DNA from: Virgibacillus_R byunsanensis
Lineage (GTDB): Bacteria > Bacillota > Bacilli > Bacillales > Amphibacillaceae
Direction of reading: 5' to 3'
NCBI RefSeq assembly: GCF_042675965.1
Contig: NZ_JBHTKJ010000007.1
Span: forward strand, 439,485 to 503,484
DNA length: 64,000 nt
The translations under genes were made by a program, and so were the position numbers. Every line of letters starts with the position of its first letter. Position 1 is the stretch's first letter. The notes below the pieces were generated by a model, which was not told the DNA's origin, did not search any database, and saw only the letters and a list, made by a program, of their open reading frames with translations. Positions 16,665 to 25,257 of the stretch are shown piece after piece.

Positions 16665-17219
16665 ATGAAAAAAATAACGGATGTCATTGCTAATGAAGTA
16701 AGTGAAGTATTGCGCCACGTAAATCCTAGTGAAACAGAAGAATTGGCTGACTCGCTGCAAAAGGCTAATCGAATATTTGTTGCAGGGACTGGCCGTTCAG
16801 GGTTAATTGGGAAAACGTTTGCCATGCGCTTGATGCATAGTGGTTATCAAATTTATGTGGTTGGGGAAACGATAACGCCAAGTATTGAAAGTAATGATTT
16901 ACTACTTATCATTTCGGGATCAGGATCTACTAGTTCCTTAAAAGAATACGCAACAAAGTCAAAAGATGTTGGTTTTAAAGTTGCTTTAGTAACCACAAAT
17001 AAAAATTCTGCAATAGGTCAACTTAGTAACTGTATTGTTCAGATTCCGGCAGCAACTAAGAAACGTCTGGATCAAGAGCCGGACACCATTCAGCCACTAG
17101 GTAGTCAATTTGATCAATCTGCACATTTGTTATTAGATGCAGTCGTTGTTTACCTTTTGCAACAACAGGATGAGAAAAATAATGCAAAATTAAATCAAAA
17201 ACATGCCAATTTAGAATAG
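16665..17219 (+). CDS. hxlB: 6-phospho-3-hexuloisomerase (PHI), SIS domain
   Basis: This SIS-domain protein matches HxlB across its length: FVAGTGRSGLIGKTFAMRLM, VGETITPSIESNDLL, ISGSGSTSS, TIQPLGSQFDQS and a C-terminal HANLE ending. PHI interconverts D-arabino-3-hexulose-6-phosphate and fructose-6-phosphate. The start at ATG 16665 has AGAGGTGG upstream; an in-frame ATG at 16623 lacks a site and would add 14 residues. Its usual partner, hexulose-phosphate synthase, is not adjacent as in B. subtilis but lies 5.5 kb downstream in the same operon. Confidence 0.88.
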   Translation: MKKITDVIANEVSEVLRHVNPSETEELADSLQKANRIFVAGTGRSGLIGKTFAMRLMHSGYQIYVVGETITPSIESNDLLLIISGSGSTSSLKEYATKSKDVGFKVALVTTNKNSAIGQLSNCIVQIPAATKKRLDQEPDTIQPLGSQFDQSAHLLLDAVVVYLLQQQDEKNNAKLNQKHANLE

Positions 17220-17229
17220 GAGTGGAACA

Positions 17230-17862
17230 ATGTCGCTTATGCAAACGATAGATGATCATAAAATTATAGCTGTCATTCGAAAGGCAGATGAAAATAACAT
17301 TGTTTCGATTATTGATGCTTTATATAAAGGGGGTGTTAAAGCCGTTGAGATAACTGCAGAAACGCAACACGTAACAACGTTAATCGAGCTTGCAGTTAAG
17401 GAGTTTAAAGGAAAAGTTGCAATTGGTGCAGGAACTGTTTTAGATCCAGAAACCGCTAGAGCTGTCATTATGGCGAGAGCTGAATTTATCGTGTCACCTA
17501 CACTGAATCCAGAAACAATTAAAGTAACAAATCGATATGGAATCCTAAATATATCAGGCGCTCTTACTCCGACAGAAATCTTAACTGCTTATGAACATGG
17601 AGCGAGTATGGTGAAGGTTTTCCCTGCAGATGCTTTTGGACCTAATTATATAAAAAATATTAAAGGACCACTTCCACACATTCCAGTAATGGTAACTGGT
17701 GGTATCACACTAGATAACATGAATGATTACATTTCAAAAGGTAGTAAGGCTGTAGGAATTGGAAGTAATCTGGTAAATGTTTCAAAACTTCAAACAAAGG
17801 CTGATTATGAGCGTTTGACGGTTGAGGCAACACGATTTGTGGACAAGTTAGCGAGCACATAA
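17230..17862 (+). CDS. 2-keto-3-deoxy-6-phosphogluconate aldolase (KDPG/KHG aldolase)
   Basis: The 210-residue class I aldolase has the family residues: VIRKADE at the phosphate end, VEIT with the catalytic Glu, GAGTV, and KVFPADAFGP with the Schiff-base Lys. VTGGI and GIGSNL close the barrel. It cleaves KDPG to pyruvate and glyceraldehyde-3-phosphate. The KDG kinase at 21720 in the same operon would supply its substrate. It is 10 bases after the PHI gene. Confidence 0.9.
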   Translation: MSLMQTIDDHKIIAVIRKADENNIVSIIDALYKGGVKAVEITAETQHVTTLIELAVKEFKGKVAIGAGTVLDPETARAVIMARAEFIVSPTLNPETIKVTNRYGILNISGALTPTEILTAYEHGASMVKVFPADAFGPNYIKNIKGPLPHIPVMVTGGITLDNMNDYISKGSKAVGIGSNLVNVSKLQTKADYERLTVEATRFVDKLAST

Positions 17863-17901
17863 GTAATCCATATATTTTAAAACAAAAAAGGAGAGTTCAA
17901 C

Positions 17902-18918
17902 ATGAAAAAATTTACTTTTATATTACTATTAGTTGCTATGACAGTTATTGCTGGTTGTGGAGGTAACGGGGATGAAGGTGGTGCTGGTGAGGACAGTATT
18001 AAAATAATCGCTGCCCATAACCAAACATCTCCAGAAAACCCATATCAGGACGGGCTATTAAAATTTAAAGAAGTAGCGGAAGAGGAATCTGACGGTGCGA
18101 TTGAAGTAGAAGTACATGCAGGAACAATTGGTACAGAAGAATCAGAACTTGTTGAAAAGCTACAAACTGGTGGCGCTGATGTAGTGCTTGTATCACCAGG
18201 ATTTATGACTCAAACAGGTATTGATGAAGTGAATTTATTCGCTCTACCTTATCTATTTACTAGCTATGACCACTGGGAACAAACAGTTGATGGTGAAGTT
18301 GGGGAAGAAATGGCAACTATTATTAATGAAGAATCAAATAATGACTTTAGGATTGTTGGATACTGGTCAGCTGGCGTAAGACATTATTATGGTAAGCAAC
18401 CACTTGAATCGATGGATGACTTAAATGGATTAACCATGAGGACGCAAACATCTGGTGTTGTGGCAAATTATTGGAAAGAAACTGGTGCAGTTCCAACTTC
18501 AGTAGCATGGGGTGAATTGTATCAAGCACTACAGCAAGATGTTGTAGATTCTGCTGAAAACGCTTATCCGTATTTTGTACAGCAAAATCATCACACCACG
18601 GATAATGGAAAATATATCACAGAAACTGGACATGATTACACAACTCGTTTCTTATTAGTGAACGGAAATGAATTTGACAATTATACAGAAGAACAACAGG
18701 AGATCCTATTGAATGCTGCTGAGGAATCTGTAAAGGCAGAAAGAGAAGCACTTTATAAGCAGGAAGATGAATATAAACAACAAGCGATCGATGATGGTGC
18801 AGAAGTTAATGAAATTGACAGACAACCATTTATCGACCTAGCGAAACCATTCCAGGACCAAGCAGCTGAGGATATGGGTGTTGAAGATTTACTAGAAAAA
18901 ATTAGAGATAATCAATAG
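17902..18918 (+). CDS. TRAP transporter solute-binding lipoprotein (DctP family)
   Basis: The N-terminus is a lipoprotein signal peptide with lipobox VIAGC. The mature part has DctP features: KFKEVAEEESDGAIEVEVHAG, the LQTGGADVVLVSPGFM segment, and LNGLTMRTQTSGV with the Arg that normally binds a carboxylate. The substrate is therefore an organic acid, most likely a sugar acid given the enzymes around it. The start follows AAAGGAGAG. A hairpin and a repeat separate it from the membrane subunit genes. Confidence 0.92.
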   Translation: MKKFTFILLLVAMTVIAGCGGNGDEGGAGEDSIKIIAAHNQTSPENPYQDGLLKFKEVAEEESDGAIEVEVHAGTIGTEESELVEKLQTGGADVVLVSPGFMTQTGIDEVNLFALPYLFTSYDHWEQTVDGEVGEEMATIINEESNNDFRIVGYWSAGVRHYYGKQPLESMDDLNGLTMRTQTSGVVANYWKETGAVPTSVAWGELYQALQQDVVDSAENAYPYFVQQNHHTTDNGKYITETGHDYTTRFLLVNGNEFDNYTEEQQEILLNAAEESVKAEREALYKQEDEYKQQAIDDGAEVNEIDRQPFIDLAKPFQDQAAEDMGVEDLLEKIRDNQ

Positions 18919-18950
18919 ACAACAGTAAAAAATAACAACCACTAAAAGAG

Positions 18951-18985
18951 AAGGACACTTTGATGTGTCCTTTCCTTTAGTAGAT
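18951..18985 (+). terminator. Attenuating hairpin between dctP- and dctQ-type genes
   Basis: A stem AAGGACAC / GTGTCCTT (18951-18958 with 18965-18972) is followed by a short T-rich tract. Such partial terminators after a binding-protein gene are usual and keep binding protein in excess over the permease. Confidence 0.65.
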
Positions 18986-19188
18986 AAGTGCAACTTAGGC
19001 TTGGCGATAAGCCAAGTTTTCAATGTTTTTTCTTTAGCAAATAAGAAAATATAAAACTTTCTTAGTTGCATAAATGCAACTAGGTCATTCGCCATAAAGG
19101 CTTGCACTCCAAAGCATAAGGGCTTCTAAGAAAGCAAAGTACGCTTACCAAGAATCCCTTTAACGAATGCCAAGTTTTCTAAGGAGGA
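18976..19188 (+). repeat. Tandem pair of R2 hairpin repeats inside the TRAP operon
   Basis: A short unit (GTAGATAAGTGCAACTTA, GGCTTGGCGATAAGCC) is followed directly by a long unit with the central GCACTCCAAAGCATAAGGG block and the end module GAATGCCAAGTTTTCTAA. The last bases abut the AAGGAGGAGG of the next gene. It accounts for nearly all of the 278-base gap. Confidence 0.8.
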
Positions 19189-19196
19189 GGGTAAAC

Positions 19197-19682
19197 ATGA
19201 ATCGTTTTATTCGGATGCTTGAAAAAGTCCAATTAACAGTCGGTGTACTGTTTTTAACGATATTTTTTGTTGCAATCGTAATTCAAATTACTACAAGACA
19301 TTTAGGAATATCTGTCATTTGGACAGAAGAGGTTGCGAATTATTCCTTTATTTGGGCGATTTTTATGGGGTCAGCGGTAGCGGTTAACCGTAGAGATCAT
19401 TTTAACTTTGATTTTCTACAACGAAAATTAAAAAATAAAGCAAATACATCATTAAAAATATTTAACGATGTTATCCTAATCCTATTTAACGTAGCCATTT
19501 TCTATTTTGGTTTACAGGTTGTACAACGTTTTTGGGATTACAATTGGACTGCTTTACCAGAAATGAAGATGGGGTATGTTTGGATTTCGATTCCAATTAT
19601 GGCTATAACGATGGTTATCTATTCATTAGCACATCTTATTCATAACATTAAGGCGCTAAAAGTAAAGGAGGTCAATGAATAA
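19197..19682 (+). CDS. TRAP transporter small membrane subunit (DctQ family)
   Basis: The 161-residue protein has four predicted membrane helices and the DctQ signatures VIQITTRHL and WTEEVANYSFIW. The start at ATG 19197 has a strong AAGGAGGAGG; an upstream in-frame ATG (19167) lies in the repeat and is unlikely. Its stop overlaps the ATG of the large subunit by one base. It forms the membrane complex with the DctM protein. Confidence 0.9.
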   Translation: MNRFIRMLEKVQLTVGVLFLTIFFVAIVIQITTRHLGISVIWTEEVANYSFIWAIFMGSAVAVNRRDHFNFDFLQRKLKNKANTSLKIFNDVILILFNVAIFYFGLQVVQRFWDYNWTALPEMKMGYVWISIPIMAITMVIYSLAHLIHNIKALKVKEVNE

Positions 19683-20968
19683 TGGGATTTTTATTATTAG
19701 GTATATTTATTGTATTAATGTTTGTTGGGATTCCTATTGCTTTTGTAATTGGAATTGTTGCTTTGGTTGGTATTCTTGATATTCCTTACATTCCGGAAAT
19801 ATCCGTTCCAATGAAGATGCTTAATGGACTGAATTCCTTTGTACTATTAGCAGTTCCTTTATTCATTTTAGCTGCCAACTTAATGAACTCCGGAAAAATA
19901 TCAACGAAATTAATTGATCTAGCACTAGCGATTGTCGGACCTATACGCGGTGGATTAGCACATGCAAATATATTAGTATCCATGATGTTTGCAGGGGTTT
20001 CCGGTGCTTCCCAAGCAGATACAGCTGGTGTTGGTAAAATCCTTATACCAAGCATGATTAAAAAAGGATATGATAAAGAAACAGCAGTAGGAGTAACCGC
20101 TGCATCTTCAACTGTCGGGGTTGTCATCCCGCCAAGTATCCCCATGATTATCTTCGCTGGTTTATCCAACGCTTCAGTTGGTGCGTTATTTCTTGGTGGA
20201 ATTGTACCAGGAGTATTAATTGGAATCGGTATGATGGTTTTCATTTATATTTTAGCTGTTAAACGAGATTATCCTAAATCTGCGAAAGTAGAGTTTACGA
20301 AATTTCTAAAATTATTAGTTGAAACACTCCCGGCTCTGTTTACTATCTTCATCATTATTGGAGGGATCACGACTGGGTTCTTTACGGCAACAGAAGCAGC
20401 AGCGATAGCATCCTTGTACACGTTGTTAATAAGTATGTTTCTATATAAAACCATCAAAATAAAAGATTTGCCTAAAATCCTAGTTGATACACTTTCATTA
20501 AGCTCGCTATCACTTTTTGCATTAGCAGCAGCAAGTGCACTGGGTGAACTAATGAGTTATTACCAATTAGGCGTAATTGCTCAAGATTTCTTTACGAATA
20601 ACGTAGGAACCAAAGGGTTATTTATTATCATCATTATTGCATTCTTCCTTTTTATAGGTACATTTATGGATGCAATTCCAGCCATGATATTATTTGTACC
20701 CGTTATTTTACCAACTGCCCTGCAGTTTGGTATCGATCCAGTTCACCTTGGCTTAGTAGTTGTTATGACATTGGCAGTAGGACTTACTACACCACCTTAT
20801 GGGTTATGTTTATTACTTGCAGCCAAAATCGGAAACATGTCGATTGAAAGGTCCTTTGTAGCAGTACTACCGTATCTGGTTATTATTTTAGCAGTACTCG
20901 TGTTTATAGCATTCTTCCCGGATATTGCTTTTTATGTACCGAAGTTGATCAATCCGGCTCTATTTTGA
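19682..20968 (+). CDS. TRAP transporter large membrane subunit (DctM family)
   Basis: This 428-residue protein has about 12 hydrophobic helices and DctM landmarks: SGASQADTAGVGKILIPSM, GVVIPPSIPMIIF, GFFTATEAAA and TTPPYGLCL. It is the Na+-driven translocation subunit and is translationally coupled to the small subunit. Confidence 0.93.
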   Translation: MGFLLLGIFIVLMFVGIPIAFVIGIVALVGILDIPYIPEISVPMKMLNGLNSFVLLAVPLFILAANLMNSGKISTKLIDLALAIVGPIRGGLAHANILVSMMFAGVSGASQADTAGVGKILIPSMIKKGYDKETAVGVTAASSTVGVVIPPSIPMIIFAGLSNASVGALFLGGIVPGVLIGIGMMVFIYILAVKRDYPKSAKVEFTKFLKLLVETLPALFTIFIIIGGITTGFFTATEAAAIASLYTLLISMFLYKTIKIKDLPKILVDTLSLSSLSLFALAAASALGELMSYYQLGVIAQDFFTNNVGTKGLFIIIIIAFFLFIGTFMDAIPAMILFVPVILPTALQFGIDPVHLGLVVVMTLAVGLTTPPYGLCLLLAAKIGNMSIERSFVAVLPYLVIILAVLVFIAFFPDIAFYVPKLINPALF

Positions 20969-20992
20969 TGAGTGAAAAAGGGGGATTAACCC

Positions 20993-21667
20993 ATGAACGA
21001 ATTGGATAGAAATAAGAAAATCATTGGTGAAGAGGCAGCAAAGTATATTAAAAATGGTATGACAGTTGGCCTGGGATCTGGGTCAACTGTCTACTGGATG
21101 CTAAAAAAACTAGGCGAGCGTGTGGAAGAAGGATTGGATGTAAAGGGAATTCCAACTTCCAAAAAAACAGAGCGATTAGCGAAGGAGTTTCACATTCCTC
21201 TACTTGAATTTTCCGATATACAGCAGATTGATCTGGCTATTGATGGAGCCGATGAGGTTGATGAACACTTAAATCTTCTTAAAGGTGGTGGTGGTTCATT
21301 GGTCAGGGAGAAAATTGTTGACGCTGAAGCGAAACAGCTTATTATTATTGCCGATGAATCTAAACTAGTCCTTCACTTGGGTACTTTTTACCTACCAGTA
21401 GAAGTCGTACCGTTTGGCTGGGAAGTAACTGCTAGCCGTATTGCAAAGCTAGGTGGTTCTACAACATTAAGGGAAACAAACAATCATGTATTTGTATCAG
21501 ACAATGGGAATTACATTTTGGACTGTGATTTTGGTCAAATTAAAGAACCTGCAACATTACACGAGAAGTTAAAATTATTAGTAGGAGTCGTGGAAACGGG
21601 ATTATTTGTTGGGATGACGACCAATGTGATTAGTACTAAAAATGGCAAACTAATTAAATTAGCGTAG
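20993..21667 (+). CDS. rpiA: Ribose-5-phosphate isomerase A
   Basis: The 224-residue protein has GLGSGSTVYWM, DLAIDGADEVD and KGGGGSLVREKI, the substrate-binding and catalytic motifs of RpiA. It interconverts ribose-5-phosphate and ribulose-5-phosphate. In this operon it would connect the ribulose-5-phosphate made or used by the hexulose-phosphate synthase homologue to ribose-5-phosphate. Being operon-bound, it is probably a pathway-specific copy. Many Bacilli use RpiB as the housekeeping enzyme. Confidence 0.92.
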   Translation: MNELDRNKKIIGEEAAKYIKNGMTVGLGSGSTVYWMLKKLGERVEEGLDVKGIPTSKKTERLAKEFHIPLLEFSDIQQIDLAIDGADEVDEHLNLLKGGGGSLVREKIVDAEAKQLIIIADESKLVLHLGTFYLPVEVVPFGWEVTASRIAKLGGSTTLRETNNHVFVSDNGNYILDCDFGQIKEPATLHEKLKLLVGVVETGLFVGMTTNVISTKNGKLIKLA

Positions 21668-21719
21668 ATCAAAGAATCGAAATTTACATGCACCATGATT
21701 TCAGCTAGGAGGAGTAAGA

Positions 21720-22670
21720 ATGAACGATGTCATTACAATCGGAGAAGCGATGATCGCATTTAGTCCTGGTTCGACAGGTCCGATGAAGTTTGTAAATAGT
21801 TTTGAGAAAAAAATAGGAGGTGCAGAGCTCAATTTAGCAATTGGCTGTGCACGACTTGGACTTAAATCAGGTTATATAAGCAAGTTAGGTAATGATGAAT
21901 TTGGTAAACATATTCAAACATTTGCTCGTGGTGAGGGGATTGACGTTTCCCAAGTTGATTTAGTTGATGGATATCCTACTTCATTGAACTTTAAAGAAAT
22001 TATGGAAGATGGAAGTGTACGAACATTTTACTATCGTGACAAATCACCCACTTTAACGATGACACCAGTTGATTTGGATGAAGCATATTTTCAACAAGCT
22101 AAAGTGTTGCATATAACTGGGATTTTCCCTGCCATTGATTCAAAAAATATTGCAATTTATGATCGAGCCATTGAATTAGCGAAGAAACATGGATTAAAGA
22201 TCTCTTTTGACCCTAATATTCGTTTGCGTATGTGGAGTAAAGAAAAAGCAAAAGAAGTATTATCTAAAATCCTGCCGCATGTTGATATACTGCTTGCTGG
22301 TGATGAAGAAATGGATATTATTATCGGAGAAAAAGATCCAAAAGTCATTATTGAAAAAGCGAAGGAGCTAGGCATCTCCTTTATAGCTGTTAAACAAGGT
22401 GATAAAGGGTCTGTTGGATATCATAACGGAGAAATTATCGAATCTCCACCAGTCAAACCTTCTAAAGTGGTTGATACAGTTGGCGCGGGAGATGGATATA
22501 ATGCAGGTATCATCTATGGTATTTTAAAGGACTGGCCGTTGGAAAAGACATTGCACTTTGCTAATACGATTGGTTCGATGGTAGTTAGTGTTGTTGGTGA
22601 TAATGAAGGATTGCCATATTATGAAGATGTGCAGGGGCGACTAGGTGAAATTGAACGAATCGAACGATAA
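21720..22670 (+). CDS. kdgK: PfkB-family carbohydrate kinase, probable 2-keto-3-deoxygluconate kinase
   Basis: The product has the N-terminal GEAMIAF, substrate-binding KIGGAELNLAIG, and the anion-hole/catalytic motif DTVGAGDGYNAG of the ribokinase/PfkB family. Length (316) and the N-terminal sequence resemble KDG kinases. It would phosphorylate 2-keto-3-deoxygluconate for the KDPG aldolase encoded at 17230. A different keto-acid substrate is possible. RBS GGAGGAG precedes it. Confidence 0.85.
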   Translation: MNDVITIGEAMIAFSPGSTGPMKFVNSFEKKIGGAELNLAIGCARLGLKSGYISKLGNDEFGKHIQTFARGEGIDVSQVDLVDGYPTSLNFKEIMEDGSVRTFYYRDKSPTLTMTPVDLDEAYFQQAKVLHITGIFPAIDSKNIAIYDRAIELAKKHGLKISFDPNIRLRMWSKEKAKEVLSKILPHVDILLAGDEEMDIIIGEKDPKVIIEKAKELGISFIAVKQGDKGSVGYHNGEIIESPPVKPSKVVDTVGAGDGYNAGIIYGILKDWPLEKTLHFANTIGSMVVSVVGDNEGLPYYEDVQGRLGEIERIER

Positions 22671-22685
22671 AGAAGGAGTGTTAGC

Positions 22686-23309
22686 ATGAACTTACAACTT
22701 GCTCTAGACCGGTTAACCAGAGAAGAATGTCTTCGAATTGTTGATGAAACAAAAGATGAAATTGATTTTATTGAAGTTGGTACAGGTGTTATAAAGGAAT
22801 ATGGAATGGCTATTGTTCGTGAGATGAGAGAACTTTATCCAGACAAAGCAATTGTAGCCGATATGAAGACGTGTGATGCTGGAGGCCATGAAGCAAAACA
22901 AGCATTTGAGGCGGGAACTGATATCGTTACGGTTATGGCTTTTTCATCCGATTTAACCATCAAAGATACGTTACAAGTTGCCCAGCAGTATGGGAAACAA
23001 GTTATGGTTGATTTATTGGAAGTTTCTTCAAGAGATAGAATGGAACAGCTAAAAAAAATAGATGTTCGTCTGGTTAGCCTACATGTTGGTAAGGATAAAC
23101 AACAAGAAGGAAACTTTGATACAGAATTATTTTCCTTGGTAAAAGGTCTTGATTTTGAGGTTACCGTAGCAGGTGGCATTAATTTAGATACACTGCCTGA
23201 TATTATTCAGGAAAAGCCGGATACTGTAATAGTTGGAAGTGCTATAACAAAGTCGGAAAATCCTAAAGAAGTAGCTAGTAAGATGAGAAAAATGATTAAG
23301 TCAAGCTAA
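22686..23309 (+). CDS. hxlA: Hexulose-6-phosphate synthase family protein (HPS; OMP-decarboxylase suprafamily)
   Basis: The 207-residue barrel has the suprafamily signature ADMKTCDAGG (D-x-K-x-x-D) and ends with VAGGINLDTLPD and VIVGSAIT. It is closer to HPS (its SLHVGKD resembles HPS VHTGYD) than to 3-keto-L-gulonate-6-phosphate decarboxylase, which has HRSRD there. HPS condenses ribulose-5-phosphate with formaldehyde or runs in reverse. No formaldehyde source is visible nearby, so the reverse reaction or a related decarboxylation that makes a pentulose phosphate for RpiA is a serious alternative. Confidence 0.8.
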   Translation: MNLQLALDRLTREECLRIVDETKDEIDFIEVGTGVIKEYGMAIVREMRELYPDKAIVADMKTCDAGGHEAKQAFEAGTDIVTVMAFSSDLTIKDTLQVAQQYGKQVMVDLLEVSSRDRMEQLKKIDVRLVSLHVGKDKQQEGNFDTELFSLVKGLDFEVTVAGGINLDTLPDIIQEKPDTVIVGSAITKSENPKEVASKMRKMIKSS

Positions 23310-23331
23310 CTAAAGGAAGGGGAGATTCGAA

Positions 23332-24288
23332 ATGAACTTAGGTACAATAGGAACAAATTGGATCACAAGTAAGTTTATAAAAGCTGCAAAGGAAACAGGT
23401 CTATTAACCCTTTCTGCTGTATACTCCCGAACAGAGAAAAAAGCGAACGAATTTGCAAGTACTCATGGAGTAGAAAATACGTTTACCAACTTAGAGGAGA
23501 TGGCCAAAAGTAATTCTATCGATTGTATCTACATTGCGTCACCGAATTCTTTACACTTTGAGCAGGCACTAATGTTCTTAAAAAATCACAAACATGTGAT
23601 CTGTGAGAAGCCTATATTTTCTAAAACTGTTGAATTGGAAAAAGCCTATCAGATAGCTGCGGATAATAATGTATATTTATTTGAAGCATTGCGAAACATC
23701 CATGTTCCAAATTTCACTTCATTAAAAGAAAACCTTGATCATATCGGAAAAATTCGTGGTTCCATATTACACCGCGTGCGATATTCATCACGCTATACGG
23801 ACTACTTAAATGGAGAAAATCCGAATGTTTTCTCACCTGAATTTTCTGGGGGAGCACTTGTAGATTTAGGGATTTACCCACTTTCTTTGGCGGTGGCGTT
23901 GTTCGGAAAACCAGAAACAAGTACATATTTTCCAGTCTTATTAGATTCCGGGGTAGATGGCGGCGGAACACTTATATTAAACTATACGGACTTTACATGT
24001 ACCGTTATTTGTTCCAAGATTACTACTTCCTATCTTGCTTCTGAGATCCACGGTGAGAAGGGGACTATAACGATCGATGATCCTGGAAGATTAACAAACT
24101 TGCAGTTAACAAATATCCACGACGGGAGTACCACGGCTATAAATGAGGATCAAGATGATAAAGACATGATCTATGAGATACAAAGCTTCGTTAACATAAT
24201 CAAAACCAACGACCAACAAAGATACGAAGAACTAAAACAACTCAGTAAGGACGTACTAAGCATTACCGAATCAGCCAGAAAACAGTAG
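23332..24288 (+). CDS. Gfo/Idh/MocA-family NAD(P)-dependent oxidoreductase (YulF-like)
   Basis: This 318-residue protein has an N-terminal Rossmann segment (GTIGTNWITSKFIKAA), the YIASPNSLHFEQA region and the EKPIF catalytic Lys motif. The C-terminal half is the usual alpha/beta sheet domain (GALVDLGIYPL). It resembles B. subtilis YulF. As last gene of the operon it probably oxidises a hydroxyl of the imported sugar acid. Substrate unknown. Confidence 0.85.
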   Translation: MNLGTIGTNWITSKFIKAAKETGLLTLSAVYSRTEKKANEFASTHGVENTFTNLEEMAKSNSIDCIYIASPNSLHFEQALMFLKNHKHVICEKPIFSKTVELEKAYQIAADNNVYLFEALRNIHVPNFTSLKENLDHIGKIRGSILHRVRYSSRYTDYLNGENPNVFSPEFSGGALVDLGIYPLSLAVALFGKPETSTYFPVLLDSGVDGGGTLILNYTDFTCTVICSKITTSYLASEIHGEKGTITIDDPGRLTNLQLTNIHDGSTTAINEDQDDKDMIYEIQSFVNIIKTNDQQRYEELKQLSKDVLSITESARKQ

Positions 24289-24341
24289 AAGAGGGGCCTG
24301 TTATTTTCCGGTTTTGAGCGGATTTTGTCGAAAATGTATAA

Positions 24342-24374
24342 AAAATCTCCTAATAATTGTTATTAGGAGATTTT
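24342..24374. terminator. Bidirectional terminator between two converging operons
   Basis: A perfect 15-bp stem (24342-24356 with 24360-24374) with a three-base loop is flanked by A and T runs. It can serve both the plus-strand sugar-acid operon and the minus-strand operon. Confidence 0.9.
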
Positions 24375-24384
24375 AATGATGGCG

Positions 24385-25257
24385 TTAGATTTTTCTTTTT
24401 TCATTCGCTTCTTCTATAAATCTAATGATTGCTAATGTCTCTTCCTCAGGAATTGGATTATTACCTGTTTCAAAAAACGTAATGACTTGTTCTAGTAAAG
24501 AAGCATAGTAAGGTTTCTCATCTTTATAGATAGGCAGGTGAACTGTTTCATTTTCATAATGAAGGATTGCCTCGAAATTTCCATGCCAGTTATGGCTCCC
24601 GCGAATTATTCCGAATCGGCCATCAGCCCACTCTGTAGAAATCACATCATAATCATTGTTGCCCGAAACAGTTACCTGGTTATAATTTGGTCCCATAATG
24701 GTGAACAACAATTCAACCATATGTATACCATACCAAAAGTAATAAGGCATCTTTTCTATAAATGGAAGCGGTCCGGATAAATATGCGCCTTTAAGTTGTC
24801 CAGGTGAATCTGCTAGATGTTTTTGGAGTGAATCAGCGTAACGTAACGAAGAGGATGACATAATTGGTGAATGATACTTTTTGCTTAATGTAAGGATTTC
24901 CTTTGCATCCAGCTCCGATAGTGCCAAAGGTTTATCAATAAATATAGGTTTACTATAGGATGCAACTCTCTTAAACAGATCTAGGTGTTTTCTGCCATCT
25001 ACTGAAGTAATCATGATAGCATCAGCTTTTTCTGCTACGTCATTAATAGATGGAGTGATTTCTACCCCATAATCATCCCGCAAAACAGCAGTATATTTAT
25101 TCACCCTGTTTATACTCAAATCCAAATCTTCAGCAGCGTAAGGACAGCCTATAATGACTTTTGAATTTCTAAGTTGATATTTATTTTCATGGAGCAACTT
25201 TGTGAATATCTCTACATGGGAAGTATCTAAACCAATCATACCAATATTCAAACTCAT
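24385..25257 (-). CDS. Gfo/Idh/MocA-family oxidoreductase
   Basis: The 290-residue product begins NIGMIGLDTSHVEIF, has AIMITSVDGRKH, and IFIDKPLALS at the catalytic Lys. It is the last gene of a five-gene minus-strand operon, and its ATG overlaps the stop of the regulator gene. The LDTSHVE N-terminus sets it apart from the classic GxGxxG enzymes. It probably works on a sugar-like intermediate of the unassigned pathway encoded upstream. Confidence 0.8.
   Translation of the reverse strand: MSLNIGMIGLDTSHVEIFTKLLHENKYQLRNSKVIIGCPYAAEDLDLSINRVNKYTAVLRDDYGVEITPSINDVAEKADAIMITSVDGRKHLDLFKRVASYSKPIFIDKPLALSELDAKEILTLSKKYHSPIMSSSSLRYADSLQKHLADSPGQLKGAYLSGPLPFIEKMPYYFWYGIHMVELLFTIMGPNYNQVTVSGNNDYDVISTEWADGRFGIIRGSHNWHGNFEAILHYENETVHLPIYKDEKPYYASLLEQVITFFETGNNPIPEEETLAIIRFIEEANEKRKI

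Noticed and set aside
22686..23309. Plain call of formaldehyde fixation through the ribulose monophosphate pathway
   Set aside because: HPS and PHI are present, but no formaldehyde-producing enzyme is near and the genes are embedded in a sugar-acid operon; kept only as one option.
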